From assembly GCF_019345465.1 (NCBI RefSeq), contig NZ_JAHKRC010000004.1, positions 186,001 through 250,000 of the forward strand: DNA of 64,000 nucleotides. The letters are read 5' to 3'. Source of the stretch: Pseudomonas sp. NKUCC02_KPG (GTDB lineage Bacteria; Pseudomonadota; Gammaproteobacteria; Pseudomonadales; Pseudomonadaceae). Under the pieces are notes generated by a model that searched no databases, was not told the origin of the DNA, and saw nothing but the letters and a program-made list of their open reading frames with translations. This document shows, in pieces, positions 23,644 to 33,340 of the stretch. A program made the translations under genes and the position numbers. The first letter of the stretch is position 1. The number at the start of each line of letters is the position of its first letter.

Positions 23644-24090
23644 ATGGAATGGAAACCCCACATCACCGTCGCCACTGTCGTCGAAGACAATGGCCGCTTC
23701 CTGATGGTTGAAGAGCTCAAGCGCGACCTCGCCGTGCTCAACCAACCGGCCGGGCATCTGGACCCGAACGAAAGCCTGATCGAGGCCGCCATCCGCGAAA
23801 CCCTCGAAGAAACCGGTTACGACGTCGAACTGACCGGCGTGATCGGCATTTATCTGTATACCGCCCCCAGCAATGGCGTGACCTACCAGCGTATCTGCTT
23901 TGCCGGCAAGGCCATCAAGCACCACCCCGAATACCAACTGGACACGGGCATTATCGGCCCGCTGTGGCTGACCCGCGACGAGCTGATAGCCCAGCGTGAA
24001 CGCTGGCGCAGCGAGCTTACCCTGCAGTGCATCGACGATTATCTGGACGGTAAACTGTTCGACCTGACGTTAATCCGCCCTTCGGTTTAG
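23644..24090 (+). CDS. NUDIX hydrolase (NudJ-like)
   Basis: 148-residue Nudix pyrophosphohydrolase. The Nudix box is complete: G37-x5-E43-x7-R51-E52-x2-E55-E56-x-G58. The family includes NudJ, which acts on nucleoside di/triphosphates and thiamin pyrophosphate precursors; the substrate here is not visible. I start at 23644 (MEWKPHITVATV) because aaggag ends eight bases upstream; a GTG at 23635 overlaps that site and is unlikely. It lies directly upstream of mnmA, an order kept in P. aeruginosa. Confidence 0.92.
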   Translation: MEWKPHITVATVVEDNGRFLMVEELKRDLAVLNQPAGHLDPNESLIEAAIRETLEETGYDVELTGVIGIYLYTAPSNGVTYQRICFAGKAIKHHPEYQLDTGIIGPLWLTRDELIAQRERWRSELTLQCIDDYLDGKLFDLTLIRPSV

Positions 24091-24149
24091 CCTTGAGCGC
24101 TCGGGCCTGCTAGAATCGCGTCCTTTTTCAAGACACTCATTGAAACCTT

Positions 24150-25283
24150 ATGCGTGATCCAGCCCTAGTCGCCCCCGAAAAGCAGCGCGTCATCGTCGGC
24201 ATGTCCGGCGGTGTCGATTCTTCCGTTTCCGCCGTTCTGCTCATGGAGCAGGGCTACCAGGTGGAAGGCCTGTTCATGAAGAACTGGGAGGAAGACGACG
24301 GAACTGATTACTGCACCGCCATGGATGATCTGGCAGACGCCCAGGCCGTGTGCGACAAAATTGGCATCAAGCTGCACACCGCCAATTTTGCTGCCGAGTA
24401 CTGGGACAACGTGTTTGAGCACTTCCTGGCCGAATACAAGGCCGGTCGCACGCCGAACCCGGACATCCTGTGCAACCGCGAAATCAAGTTCAAGGCGTTC
24501 CTCGACTACGCCGTAATGCTCGGTGCCGACTTGATCGCCACCGGCCATTACGTGCGCCGTCGCGACATCGATGGCCGCACCGAACTGCTCAAGGGCCTGG
24601 ACCCTAACAAGGACCAAAGCTACTTCCTGCACGCCGTTGGCGGCGAGCAAATCGCCAAGACCCTGTTTCCGGTCGGCGAACTGGAAAAACCCGAAGTGCG
24701 CAGGATCGCTGAAAAGCACGATCTGGCCACCGCGAAGAAAAAAGACTCCACCGGGATCTGCTTTATCGGCGAGCGCCGCTTCAGCGACTTCCTCAAGCAA
24801 TACCTGCCGGCGCAGCCTGGCGAGATCAAAAATACCGAAGGTGAAGTGATCGGCCGCCACCACGGCCTGATGTATCACACCATCGGCCAGCGCCAGGGCC
24901 TGGGCATTGGCGGCCTTAAAGACGCCAGCGACGAGCCGTGGTACGTGCTGATCAAGGACCTGGAACACAACGAACTGATCGTTGGCCAAGGCAATGATCA
25001 CCCGTGGCTGTTCTCCGGCGCCCTGCTCGCCTCCGAAATCTACTGGGTCAACCCGATCGACCTGAGCACCCCGCTGCGCCTGACAGCCAAGGTTCGCTAT
25101 CGCCAAAGCGATCAACCCTGCACCCTGGAAAAAACCGCTACGGGATATCGCGCGACCTTCGACGACCCGCAACGGGCGGTCACTCCCGGCCAGTCCGTGG
25201 TGTTTTATGACGGCGAAGTCTGCCTGGGCGGCGGTGTGATCGAAGTGGCCGAGCCATGGTCCAGCAAGGGCAACCGGACATGA
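24150..25283 (+). CDS. mnmA: tRNA-specific 2-thiouridylase MnmA
   Basis: 377-residue enzyme that makes the 2-thiouridine at position 34 of tRNA-Lys, -Glu and -Gln. The PP-loop SGGVDSS (19-25) adenylates the uridine. The two catalytic cysteines are Cys108 in [12 protein letters not shown] and Cys204 in [12 protein letters not shown], which form the persulfide relay with TusE-type donors. Length is standard. The stop overlaps the start of hflD as ATGA, so the two are translationally coupled. Confidence 0.97.
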   Translation: MRDPALVAPEKQRVIVGMSGGVDSSVSAVLLMEQGYQVEGLFMKNWEEDDGTDYCTAMDDLADAQAVCDKIGIKLHTANFAAEYWDNVFEHFLAEYKAGRTPNPDILCNREIKFKAFLDYAVMLGADLIATGHYVRRRDIDGRTELLKGLDPNKDQSYFLHAVGGEQIAKTLFPVGELEKPEVRRIAEKHDLATAKKKDSTGICFIGERRFSDFLKQYLPAQPGEIKNTEGEVIGRHHGLMYHTIGQRQGLGIGGLKDASDEPWYVLIKDLEHNELIVGQGNDHPWLFSGALLASEIYWVNPIDLSTPLRLTAKVRYRQSDQPCTLEKTATGYRATFDDPQRAVTPGQSVVFYDGEVCLGGGVIEVAEPWSSKGNRT

Positions 25284-25903
25284 ACGCCACTCAGGAGCAA
25301 CTGGTAGCCCTGGGGGGCGTGTTTTTGGCCGCCGTGCTGGTGGACAAGATCGCCAAGACCGGACAGGTCAGCGAGGCCGACCTGAGCTGCATGCTCGGCA
25401 GCCTGCTGGTGCGCGACCCCAAGGACACGCTTGAAGTGTTTGGCGGTGACGACATCAACCTGCGAGAAGGCTATCGAGCCCTGATTGGCGCCCTTGAGCG
25501 CGACCCCAACACCCTGCAGCGCGAACCCCTGCGCTACGCGTTGTCGATGCTGGGCCTTGAACGCCAACTGGCCAAGCGCAATGACATGCTGGAACTGATC
25601 GGCAAACGCCTGCCGCAGATCCAGTCCCAGGTCGAGCACTTCGGCCCGGCCCACGAAAACGTGGTGGCCGCCTGTGGCGCGCTGTACCAGGACACCCTGA
25701 GCACTTTGCGTCAGCGAATCCAGGTACACGGCGACATGCGCAACCTGCAACAACCGAACAACGCATCAAAAATTCGCGCCCTGCTGCTGGCCGGTATCCG
25801 CTCAGCGCGGCTTTGGCGTCAATTGGGTGGCCACCGCTGGCAGCTGGTCATCAGCCGCCGCAAGCTGCTCAAAGAGCTTTATCCGATGCTGCGCGGCAAC
25901 TGA
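25280..25903 (+). CDS. hflD: High frequency lysogenization protein HflD homolog
   Basis: 207-residue mainly helical, membrane-associated protein of the HflD (YcfC) family. In E. coli it binds lambda CII; the housekeeping role is not known. Family features: [15 protein letters not shown] near the N-terminus and a basic C-terminus [20 protein letters not shown]. The start at 25280 overlaps the mnmA stop by four bases; an earlier ATG at 25256 lies inside mnmA. The mnmA-hflD-purB order is conserved across gamma-proteobacteria. Confidence 0.94.
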   Translation: MNATQEQLVALGGVFLAAVLVDKIAKTGQVSEADLSCMLGSLLVRDPKDTLEVFGGDDINLREGYRALIGALERDPNTLQREPLRYALSMLGLERQLAKRNDMLELIGKRLPQIQSQVEHFGPAHENVVAACGALYQDTLSTLRQRIQVHGDMRNLQQPNNASKIRALLLAGIRSARLWRQLGGHRWQLVISRRKLLKELYPMLRGN

Positions 25904-25946
25904 AGCACGCCAGCTGGCACAGGTTTGAAAATCGATACGCGTATGA

Positions 25947-27401
<1,455 letters not shown>

Positions 27402-27420
27402 TCGCTGCAACGACCTATTA

Positions 27421-27445
27421 ACGCCCGGCCGTGCCGGGCGTTTTT
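27421..27445 (+). terminator. Intrinsic terminator of purB
   Basis: cgcccggc (27422-27429), loop cgt, gccgggcg (27433-27440), then ttttt. Nearly the same stem as the infA terminator. Confidence 0.94.
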
Positions 27446-27484
27446 ATTCCCGATTACAAAGTGCATTTTTTCAATAGGTTACAC

Positions 27485-28651
27485 ATGAATCCTGATATTC
27501 CTCTTCAACTTCTGGGCGGCATCACTGCACGCGAGTTCATGCGCGACTACTGGCAGAAAAAACCGCTGCTGGTCCGTCAGGCCATTCCTGACTTCGAAAG
27601 CCCGATCGACGCCGACGAACTGGCCGGTCTGGCCCTTGAAGAAGAAGTCGAATCGCGCCTGATCATCGAACACGGCGAGCGCCCATGGGAATTGCGCCGC
27701 GGCCCGTTCGCTGAAGACGAATTCGGCAAACTGCCTGAGCGCGAATGGACCCTGCTGGTGCAAGCGGTCGACCAGTTCGTACCTGAAGTCAACGAGCTGC
27801 TGGAAAACTTCCGTTTCCTGCCTAGCTGGCGCATCGACGACGTCATGATCAGCTACGCCGCCCCAGGTGGCAGCGTGGGCCCGCACTTTGACAACTACGA
27901 TGTGTTCCTGCTGCAAGGCCACGGCCAGCGTCACTGGCAGATCGGCCAGATGTGCGACTCCGAGAGCAAGCTGCTGGAGCACGCCGACCTGCGCATCCTG
28001 GCCGACTTCCAGGCCACCGACGAGTGGACCCTGGAGCCCGGCGACATGCTCTACCTGCCGCCGCGCCTGGCCCACTGCGGCGTCGCCGTGGACGACTGCC
28101 TGACCTACTCGGTGGGCTTCCGCGCGCCGAGCGCCGCTGAAGTGCTGACCCACTTCACCGACTTCCTCAGCCAGTACCTGCCGGACGAAGACCGCTACAC
28201 CGACGCCGACGCGCAGCCGGCCAGCGACCCGCACCAGATCCAGCACGACGCCTTGGGCCGCCTCAAGAGCCTGCTGACCGAGCACATGAGCGACGAGCGC
28301 ATGCTGCTGACCTGGTTCGGCCAGTTCATGACCGAGCCACGTTATCCGGAACTCGTGGTCGGCCCTGAACTCGAAGAAGAAGACCTGCTGGGCAGCCTGG
28401 AACAGGGCGCGATCCTGATCCGCAACCCGAGCGCCCGCCTGGCCTGGTCCGAAGTCGATGAGGACCTGCTGCTGTTCGCCAGCGGCCAGAGCCGCCTGCT
28501 GCCGGGCAAGCTGCGCGAGCTGCTGAAAATGATTTGTGCCGCCGATGCGCTGCACAGTGACAACCTCGGCACATGGCTGGCCGATGAAGATGGACGCAAC
28601 CTGCTCTGTGAGCTGGTTAAACAAGGAAGCCTGGGGTTCGCTGATGAATAG
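27485..28651 (+). CDS. roxA: 50S ribosomal protein L16 arginine hydroxylase (RoxA/YcfD type)
   Basis: 388-residue Fe(II)/2-oxoglutarate oxygenase of the JmjC cupin type. The iron triad is visible: His134 and Asp136 in VGPHFDNYDVF and His197 in PPRLAHCG. The 2OG-binding region is in the same double-stranded beta helix. The C-terminal ~150 residues match the dimerisation and winged-helix part of bacterial ribosomal oxygenases. E. coli YcfD hydroxylates Arg81 of L16; the same target is inferred here. Start chosen at 27485 (MNPDIPLQLLGG). The stop overlaps the next gene by eight bases. Confidence 0.9.
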   Translation: MNPDIPLQLLGGITAREFMRDYWQKKPLLVRQAIPDFESPIDADELAGLALEEEVESRLIIEHGERPWELRRGPFAEDEFGKLPEREWTLLVQAVDQFVPEVNELLENFRFLPSWRIDDVMISYAAPGGSVGPHFDNYDVFLLQGHGQRHWQIGQMCDSESKLLEHADLRILADFQATDEWTLEPGDMLYLPPRLAHCGVAVDDCLTYSVGFRAPSAAEVLTHFTDFLSQYLPDEDRYTDADAQPASDPHQIQHDALGRLKSLLTEHMSDERMLLTWFGQFMTEPRYPELVVGPELEEEDLLGSLEQGAILIRNPSARLAWSEVDEDLLLFASGQSRLLPGKLRELLKMICAADALHSDNLGTWLADEDGRNLLCELVKQGSLGFADE

Positions 28652-29066
28652 CATTCACGTACGTGTCGCCGACTGGCAAAAGGACAACGCCGAACTTCGA
28701 CGCATTCGTGAGGCGGTGTTTATTGCCGAACAATCTGTACCTCCAGAACTGGAGTGGGATGCAGACGATGCCGATGCAGTGCATTTTCTGGCCTATGAAG
28801 GCGACTTTCCGATTGGCACCGCCCGGCTGCTGCCGGACGGCCATATCGGCCGCGTGTCAGTCCTCAAGGACTGGCGCGGCCTGAAAGTCGGCGACGCGTT
28901 GATGCAAGCCACGATCGAGGAAGCTGAAAAACGCGGCCTCAAGCAGCAAATGCTCAGCGCACAAGTGCATGCCACGCCGTTCTATGAGCGCCTGGGCTTC
29001 AAGATTGTCAGCGACGAATTCCTGGAAGCAGGGATTCCCCACGTTGATATGGTGCGCGGGAGCTGA
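28644..29066 (+). CDS. GNAT family N-acetyltransferase
   Basis: 140-residue single GNAT domain. Acetyl-CoA binding motif A is GRVSVLKDWRGLKVGDALM (Arg/Gln-x-x-Gly-x-Gly/Ala pattern: RGLKVGDAL), and motif B ends with HATPFYERLGFKIVSDEF. N-terminal stretch RIREAVFIAEQSVPPELEWD resembles ElaA/YjcF-type acetyltransferases. The start at 28644 overlaps roxA by eight bases, so the two are coupled; this pairing is also seen in other pseudomonads. The acceptor substrate is unknown. Confidence 0.88.
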   Translation: MNSIHVRVADWQKDNAELRRIREAVFIAEQSVPPELEWDADDADAVHFLAYEGDFPIGTARLLPDGHIGRVSVLKDWRGLKVGDALMQATIEEAEKRGLKQQMLSAQVHATPFYERLGFKIVSDEFLEAGIPHVDMVRGS

Positions 29067-29100
29067 TCATCACGCCCCCCCACAAGAACCAGGCAACCCC

Positions 29101-29138
29101 AAAACGCCCTGCCATCCCCGGATCGCAGGGCGTTTTGC
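29101..29138 (+). terminator. Intrinsic terminator after the roxA-GNAT pair
   Basis: aaaacgccctgc (29101-29112) pairs with gcagggcgtttt (29125-29136). The A/T flanks make it usable in both directions. Confidence 0.88.
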
Positions 29139-29190
29139 TATCTGCCACACTCTTCCCATCGCCCTCTCGAGCACCGCGGAGAAAACACAG

Positions 29191-29928
29191 ATGCCACTAC
29201 GCCCTTTTATCGCCAGTCTGCTGCTGATAGTCAGCGCCAGCGCGATCGCCGAAACCCAGGTCATTACCCTGCAAAACCGCACCAGCGCCAGCCTGCTGCC
29301 GATAGCCCGGGACTATATCGGCATCACCGGAAAAGTCAGCGCCTACGGCAATCAACTGATCGTCGACGCCCCGGCAGCGAGAATCCAGAGCCTGCAGGAG
29401 CTGCTGGCCAAGCTCGACAAGCCGGCCCGGCGCTTGCTGATCAGTGTTGATACCAGCGATAACAGCCCGCCCGACAGCAATGCCCGGGTCTACAGCACCG
29501 CCAGCCGGGAAGGTGGCACCCAACAGATTCAAGCCACAGAAGGCGTACCCGCCCTGATCCAGACGGGCAGCACCGTGCCGCTGACCAGCAGCCAGACCGA
29601 TGCCTATGGCCGCATGCTGAGCCAGACCGATTACCGCGATGTAACCCGCGGGTTTTACGTCACCGCCAACGTCACGGGAAATACCGTACATCTGGCCATC
29701 CGTACAAATCGTGACCGAATGAGCCAGGAGCGTTCTGATGTAGTGGAAACACAAAGTACCGACACAGAAGTCAGCGCCCCCCTGGGCCAATGGATAACCC
29801 TGGCCGGCATCAGCGGCCGCAATATATCCCGCCAACCGCCCACAACCCGCACCTACGCTACTCAAAGCCGGGATGACATGACTGTACGAGTGAAAGTCGA
29901 CGCACTCGACCAAAAGGGCCAAAACTGA
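29191..29928 (+). CDS. Secreted protein with short secretin N-domain (NolW-like)
   Basis: 245-residue exported protein. Signal peptide: MPLRPFIASLLLIVSASAIA followed by ETQV. The next ~70 residues (VITLQNRTSASLLPIARDYI ... SLQELLAKLDKPARRLLISV) have the betaalphabeta pattern of the N1-type ring-building domain found in type II/III/IV secretins. The remaining part, rich in Ser, Thr and Gln, has a beta-rich look (LGQWITLAGISGRN), but the channel-forming secretin domain is missing. No other secretion gene is nearby. It may be an orphan pilotin-like or regulatory piece; function unknown. Similar short proteins are annotated in other Pseudomonas as secretin N-domain proteins. Confidence 0.7.
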   Translation: MPLRPFIASLLLIVSASAIAETQVITLQNRTSASLLPIARDYIGITGKVSAYGNQLIVDAPAARIQSLQELLAKLDKPARRLLISVDTSDNSPPDSNARVYSTASREGGTQQIQATEGVPALIQTGSTVPLTSSQTDAYGRMLSQTDYRDVTRGFYVTANVTGNTVHLAIRTNRDRMSQERSDVVETQSTDTEVSAPLGQWITLAGISGRNISRQPPTTRTYATQSRDDMTVRVKVDALDQKGQN

Positions 29929-29954
29929 CTGACGAGTCGTTTTTCCGCAATTAT

Positions 29955-29978
29955 GTAGTGTTATGAAAAAAGCACTAC
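29955..29978. promoter_or_regulatory. Dyad upstream of aceA
   Basis: gtagtg (29955-29960) and cactac (29973-29978) form an inverted repeat with a 12-base A-rich centre, ending eight bases before a putative -35 box. A possible activator or repressor site. Confidence 0.3.
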
Positions 29979-29985
29979 AAAACAT

Positions 29986-30014
29986 TTGACGCCTCAAAAA
30001 TGCAAGGGCATGAT
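29986..30014 (+). promoter_or_regulatory. Putative aceA promoter
   Basis: -35 ttgacg (29986-29991), 17-base spacer, -10 catgat (30009-30014; 4 of 6 consensus matches). It would leave a leader of about 150 bases before the aceA ATG. Confidence 0.35.
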
Positions 30015-30170
30015 GGCCCCGCTCCCGCTGATCAGAGGCCCTGCAAAGGCCCTGGGGCCAGTACCGCCCATAGCGAGCAGCCATTCACGCACTCACTTCA
30101 AACAACATTGTTGTGTGCCTGGTGGAGCAACCATTTTTCAACCCAGACCTATGCGACGAGGTTTATCTCC

Positions 30171-31496
30171 ATGGCACTGACACGCGAACAGCAAATTGCA
30201 GCCCTTGAAAAAGACTGGGCCGAAAACCCACGCTGGAAAGGCGTGACTCGCGATTACTCCGCTGCTGACGTGGTCCGCCTGCGCGGCTCGGTTCAACCCG
30301 AGCACACCTTTGCAAAAATGGGTGCCGACAAGCTGTGGAAACTGGTGACACAGGGCGCACACCCGTCCTTCCGTCCTGAGAAAGATTTCGTCAACTGCAT
30401 GGGCGCCCTGACCGGGGGCCAAGCGGTTCAACAGGTTAAAGCCGGTATCCAGGCTATTTACCTGTCGGGTTGGCAAGTGGCGGCAGACAACAACTCTGCC
30501 GAATCCATGTACCCGGATCAGTCGCTGTACCCGGTGGACTCCGTTCCAACCGTGGTCAAGCGCATCAACAACTCGTTCCGCCGCGCCGACCAGATCCAGT
30601 GGAAAGCCGGTAAAAACCCGGGCGACCAGGGCTATATCGACTACTTCGCACCGATCGTGGCAGACGCTGAAGCCGGTTTCGGCGGTGTTCTCAACGCTTA
30701 CGAACTGATGAAAAGCATGATCGAGGCAGGCGCCGCAGGCGTTCACTTCGAAGATCAGCTGGCCTCGGTTAAAAAATGCGGGCACATGGGCGGCAAGGTA
30801 CTGGTACCGACCCAGGAAGCTGTGCAAAAGCTGACCGCTGCTCGTCTGGCCGCCGACGTTGCAGGCACACCGACGATCATTCTGGCCCGCACCGACGCCA
30901 ACGCCGCCGACCTGCTGACCTCTGATTGCGACCCGTACGATCAGCCGTTCGTAACCGGTGAACGCACCAAGGAAGGCTTCTACAAAGTACGCGCCGGCCT
31001 GGATCAAGCCATCGCTCGCGGCCTGGCGTATGCGCCTTATGCCGACCTGATCTGGTGCGAAACTGCAAAGCCTGACCTGGACGAAGCCCGTCGCTTTGCC
31101 GAAGCGATCAAAAAGGAATACCCGGACCAACTGCTGTCGTACAACTGCTCGCCTTCCTTCAACTGGAAGAAAAACCTGGACGACGCGACCATCGCCAAGT
31201 TCCAGCGCGAACTGTCGGCAATGGGCTACAAGCACCAGTTCATCACCCTGGCGGGCATCCACAACATGTGGCACAGCATGTTCAACCTGGCGCACGACTA
31301 CGCCCGCAACGACATGACTGCCTACGTAAAACTGCAAGAGCAGGAATTCGCTGACGCCGCCAAGGGTTACACCTTTGTGGCTCACCAGCAGGAAGTGGGC
31401 ACCGGCTACTTCGACGACATGACCACCGTGATCCAGGGTGGCTCGTCTTCGGTCACTGCCCTGACCGGTTCGACTGAAGAAGAACAGTTCCACTGA
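30171..31496 (+). CDS. aceA: Isocitrate lyase
   Basis: 441-residue glyoxylate-cycle enzyme splitting isocitrate into glyoxylate and succinate. The catalytic signature [20 protein letters not shown] lies near residue 200, with the active-site cysteine in [15 protein letters not shown] and the C-terminal [15 protein letters not shown] stretch ([17 protein letters not shown]) are typical. Length and the conserved [10 protein letters not shown] region place it with the shorter Pseudomonas/E. coli type. Start at 30171 ([16 protein letters not shown]). It competes with idh, encoded 7 kb upstream, for isocitrate. Confidence 0.97.
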   Translation: MALTREQQIAALEKDWAENPRWKGVTRDYSAADVVRLRGSVQPEHTFAKMGADKLWKLVTQGAHPSFRPEKDFVNCMGALTGGQAVQQVKAGIQAIYLSGWQVAADNNSAESMYPDQSLYPVDSVPTVVKRINNSFRRADQIQWKAGKNPGDQGYIDYFAPIVADAEAGFGGVLNAYELMKSMIEAGAAGVHFEDQLASVKKCGHMGGKVLVPTQEAVQKLTAARLAADVAGTPTIILARTDANAADLLTSDCDPYDQPFVTGERTKEGFYKVRAGLDQAIARGLAYAPYADLIWCETAKPDLDEARRFAEAIKKEYPDQLLSYNCSPSFNWKKNLDDATIAKFQRELSAMGYKHQFITLAGIHNMWHSMFNLAHDYARNDMTAYVKLQEQEFADAAKGYTFVAHQQEVGTGYFDDMTTVIQGGSSSVTALTGSTEEEQFH

Positions 31497-31553
31497 TAGT
31501 GGAACCACGGCCATTGCCCGGCTCGTAAAGCAAAAACGCAATGCCTCGCACAT

Positions 31554-31583
31554 GACGCCCCGACTGGCTCGGGGCGTTTTTTT
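31554..31583 (+). terminator. Intrinsic terminator of aceA
   Basis: cgccccg (31556-31562), 7-base loop, cggggcg (31570-31576), then seven Ts. Confidence 0.93.
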
Positions 31584-31627
31584 GCCTGCTAACTCCCATT
31601 ACCACCACCAAACACCAAACACCAAAC

Positions 31628-31719
31628 GTAGTCGCTGCCGAGGAACGAAGGCTGCGAGCTTTTGATTTTCATGGCGGCATATAAACAGCTCGCAGCCTTC
31701 GTTCCTCGGCAGCGACTAC
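31628..31719. repeat. REP-like inverted pair (family 2)
   Basis: gtagtcgctgccgaggaacg... on the left is matched by its inverted copy ending cggcagcgactac at 31719; arms of about 35 bases enclose a 20-base interior. It shares its outer arm with the elements at 23486, 48634 and 49831. Confidence 0.85.
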
Positions 31720-31896
31720 GGGATCAGAAAGGTGAGTTGGATCAGAAGAATCAGGAATCAGGCCCATCCGACAAAACCCTGACCCAGATCCATAACCGAA
31801 AACAGAAACCGGGTTAAAAAGCCAAGTTCAAAACTTGCGAAGTGCGCTTATATAAGCCAACTTCAACCGGTACAAAGCACCGCGTCGCACTTAAAC

Positions 31897-31915
31897 AATA
31901 TTGATTATCATTTAG
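31897..31915. promoter_or_regulatory. Fur-box-like sequence upstream of nuoA
   Basis: aatattgattatcatttag matches 13 of 19 positions of the classic Fur consensus (gataatgataatcattatc), including the central tgat-atcatt core. Complex I is rich in iron-sulfur clusters, so iron control would make sense. Position is 253 bases before the nuoA ATG. Confidence 0.4.
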
Positions 31916-31925
31916 AGTTGCTGTT

Positions 31926-31957
31926 GTTGATTACCGGCGCTGTAAAACATAATCAAC
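31926..31957. promoter_or_regulatory. 8-bp inverted repeat upstream of nuoA
   Basis: GTTGATTA (31926-31933) and TAATCAAC (31950-31957) are perfect inverted copies 16 bases apart. Each arm contains an FNR/ANR-type half-site core (TTGAT / ATCAA), but the spacing is far wider than the normal 4 bases. Confidence 0.35.
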
Positions 31958-32167
31958 AAAACTCGCTGTAATGCCCGTGCCACAAGGCTTACAGCACATT
32001 CCAGGAAGGCCATACCACTAAAGGACTGAATTAATTCATCTTAGAAAATTTACTTGCTGGGTGTTTAGCCATAAAATCCCGGCAATCAATAGCACTGCGA
32101 CATAACGTCACTGCTTTATTACCTTTTTAAGCTCAGAGACCTTTGCTCTCTGTTAAGGATTTCCAGC

Positions 32168-32581
32168 ATGCCCGAAGCGACAGGACTCATAGCCCACAAC
32201 TGGGGCTTTGCCATTTTCCTTCTCGGCGTTGTCGGCCTCTGCGCCTTCATGCTCGGTGTCTCCAGCCTCCTCGGGTCAAAAGCCTGGGGTCGCAGCAAAA
32301 ACGAACCGTTCGAGTCCGGCATGCTACCCACCGGTGGCGCCCGCTTGCGGCTCTCAGCCAAATTCTATCTGGTCGCGATGCTGTTCGTGATCTTCGATAT
32401 CGAAGCCCTCTATCTCTTTGCATGGTCTGTGTCTGTTCGCGAAAGCGGCTGGACCGGATTCGTCGAAGCTCTCGTTTTCATAGCAATTCTGTTGGCAGGC
32501 CTTGTCTACCTATTTCGGGTGGGTGCTCTTGATTGGGCACCGGAAGCTCGTCGTAAGCGGCAGGCCAAGCTGAAACAATGA
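32168..32581 (+). CDS. nuoA: NADH-quinone oxidoreductase subunit A
   Basis: 137-residue membrane subunit of respiratory complex I (ND3 homolog), with three helices ([58 protein letters not shown]). The conserved ND3 motif [11 protein letters not shown] in helix 2 has the Asp/Glu pair at the junction of the E-channel. First gene of the nuo operon; a taaggat site precedes the ATG. nuoB follows after 10 bases. Confidence 0.96.
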   Translation: MPEATGLIAHNWGFAIFLLGVVGLCAFMLGVSSLLGSKAWGRSKNEPFESGMLPTGGARLRLSAKFYLVAMLFVIFDIEALYLFAWSVSVRESGWTGFVEALVFIAILLAGLVYLFRVGALDWAPEARRKRQAKLKQ

Positions 32582-32591
32582 GGCTTTGGCA

Positions 32592-33266
32592 ATGCAATAC
32601 GAACTCACCAGGATCGACCCGGATGCTCCTAACGAGCAATACCCGATCGGCACACGGGAAACCGTTGCCGATCCGTTAGAAGATCAAGTCCACAAAAACA
32701 TCTTCATGGGCAAGCTGGAAGACGTGCTGAACGGCACGGTCAACTGGGGGCGTAAAAACTCCCTGTGGCCGTACAACTTCGGCCTGTCCTGCTGCTACGT
32801 GGAAATGACTACCGCCTTCACGGCGCCCCACGACATCGCACGCTTTGGCGCCGAAGTTATCCGGGCATCGCCGCGTCAGGCGGATTTCATGGTTATTGCC
32901 GGTACCTGCTTCATCAAGATGGCGCCGATCATTCAGCGTCTCTATGAGCAAATGCTTGAGCCTAAGTGGGTTATTTCCATGGGTTCTTGCGCCAACTCCG
33001 GTGGCATGTACGACATCTACTCCGTGGTTCAAGGGGTCGACAAGTTCCTGCCCGTGGACGTTTACGTGCCAGGCTGCCCACCCCGCCCTGAGGCTTTTCT
33101 GCAAGGTTTGATGCTCTTGCAAGAGTCGATTGGCCAGGAGCGTCGCCCACTTTCCTGGGTTGTCGGCGAGCAAGGCGTTTACCGCGCCGAGATGCCGTCC
33201 CAAAAGGAACAGCGCCGTGAACAGCGTATTCAGGTAACCAACCTGCGCAGCCCCGACGAAGTCTGA
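32592..33266 (+). CDS. nuoB: NADH-quinone oxidoreductase subunit B
   Basis: 224-residue peripheral-arm subunit (PSST homolog) that holds the terminal 4Fe-4S cluster N2, the donor to quinone. The ligands are visible: the adjacent cysteines in [10 protein letters not shown], a third in [13 protein letters not shown] and a fourth in [13 protein letters not shown] at 32592 ([13 protein letters not shown]) matches other Pseudomonas NuoB; a TTG six bases earlier is less likely. Confidence 0.97.
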   Translation: MQYELTRIDPDAPNEQYPIGTRETVADPLEDQVHKNIFMGKLEDVLNGTVNWGRKNSLWPYNFGLSCCYVEMTTAFTAPHDIARFGAEVIRASPRQADFMVIAGTCFIKMAPIIQRLYEQMLEPKWVISMGSCANSGGMYDIYSVVQGVDKFLPVDVYVPGCPPRPEAFLQGLMLLQESIGQERRPLSWVVGEQGVYRAEMPSQKEQRREQRIQVTNLRSPDEV

Positions 33267-33340
33267 TCCAGCACCGTTTCTATCAATAGAACGAAACCCT
33301 GGCTTCATTCTTTACGTTGACCGAAAGCGATAAAAAAACC

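Larger units (their letters stand above)
31720..32167 (+). promoter_or_regulatory. Upstream region of the nuo operon
   Basis: About 450 gene-free bases, clearly more AT-rich than the surroundings. They contain a Fur-box-like site at 31897-31915, an 8-bp inverted repeat GTTGATTA...TAATCAAC at 31926-31957, and a short stem cagag-acctttg-ctctg near 32135. The nuo promoter must lie here, but I cannot place -35/-10 boxes with confidence. Confidence 0.55.
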
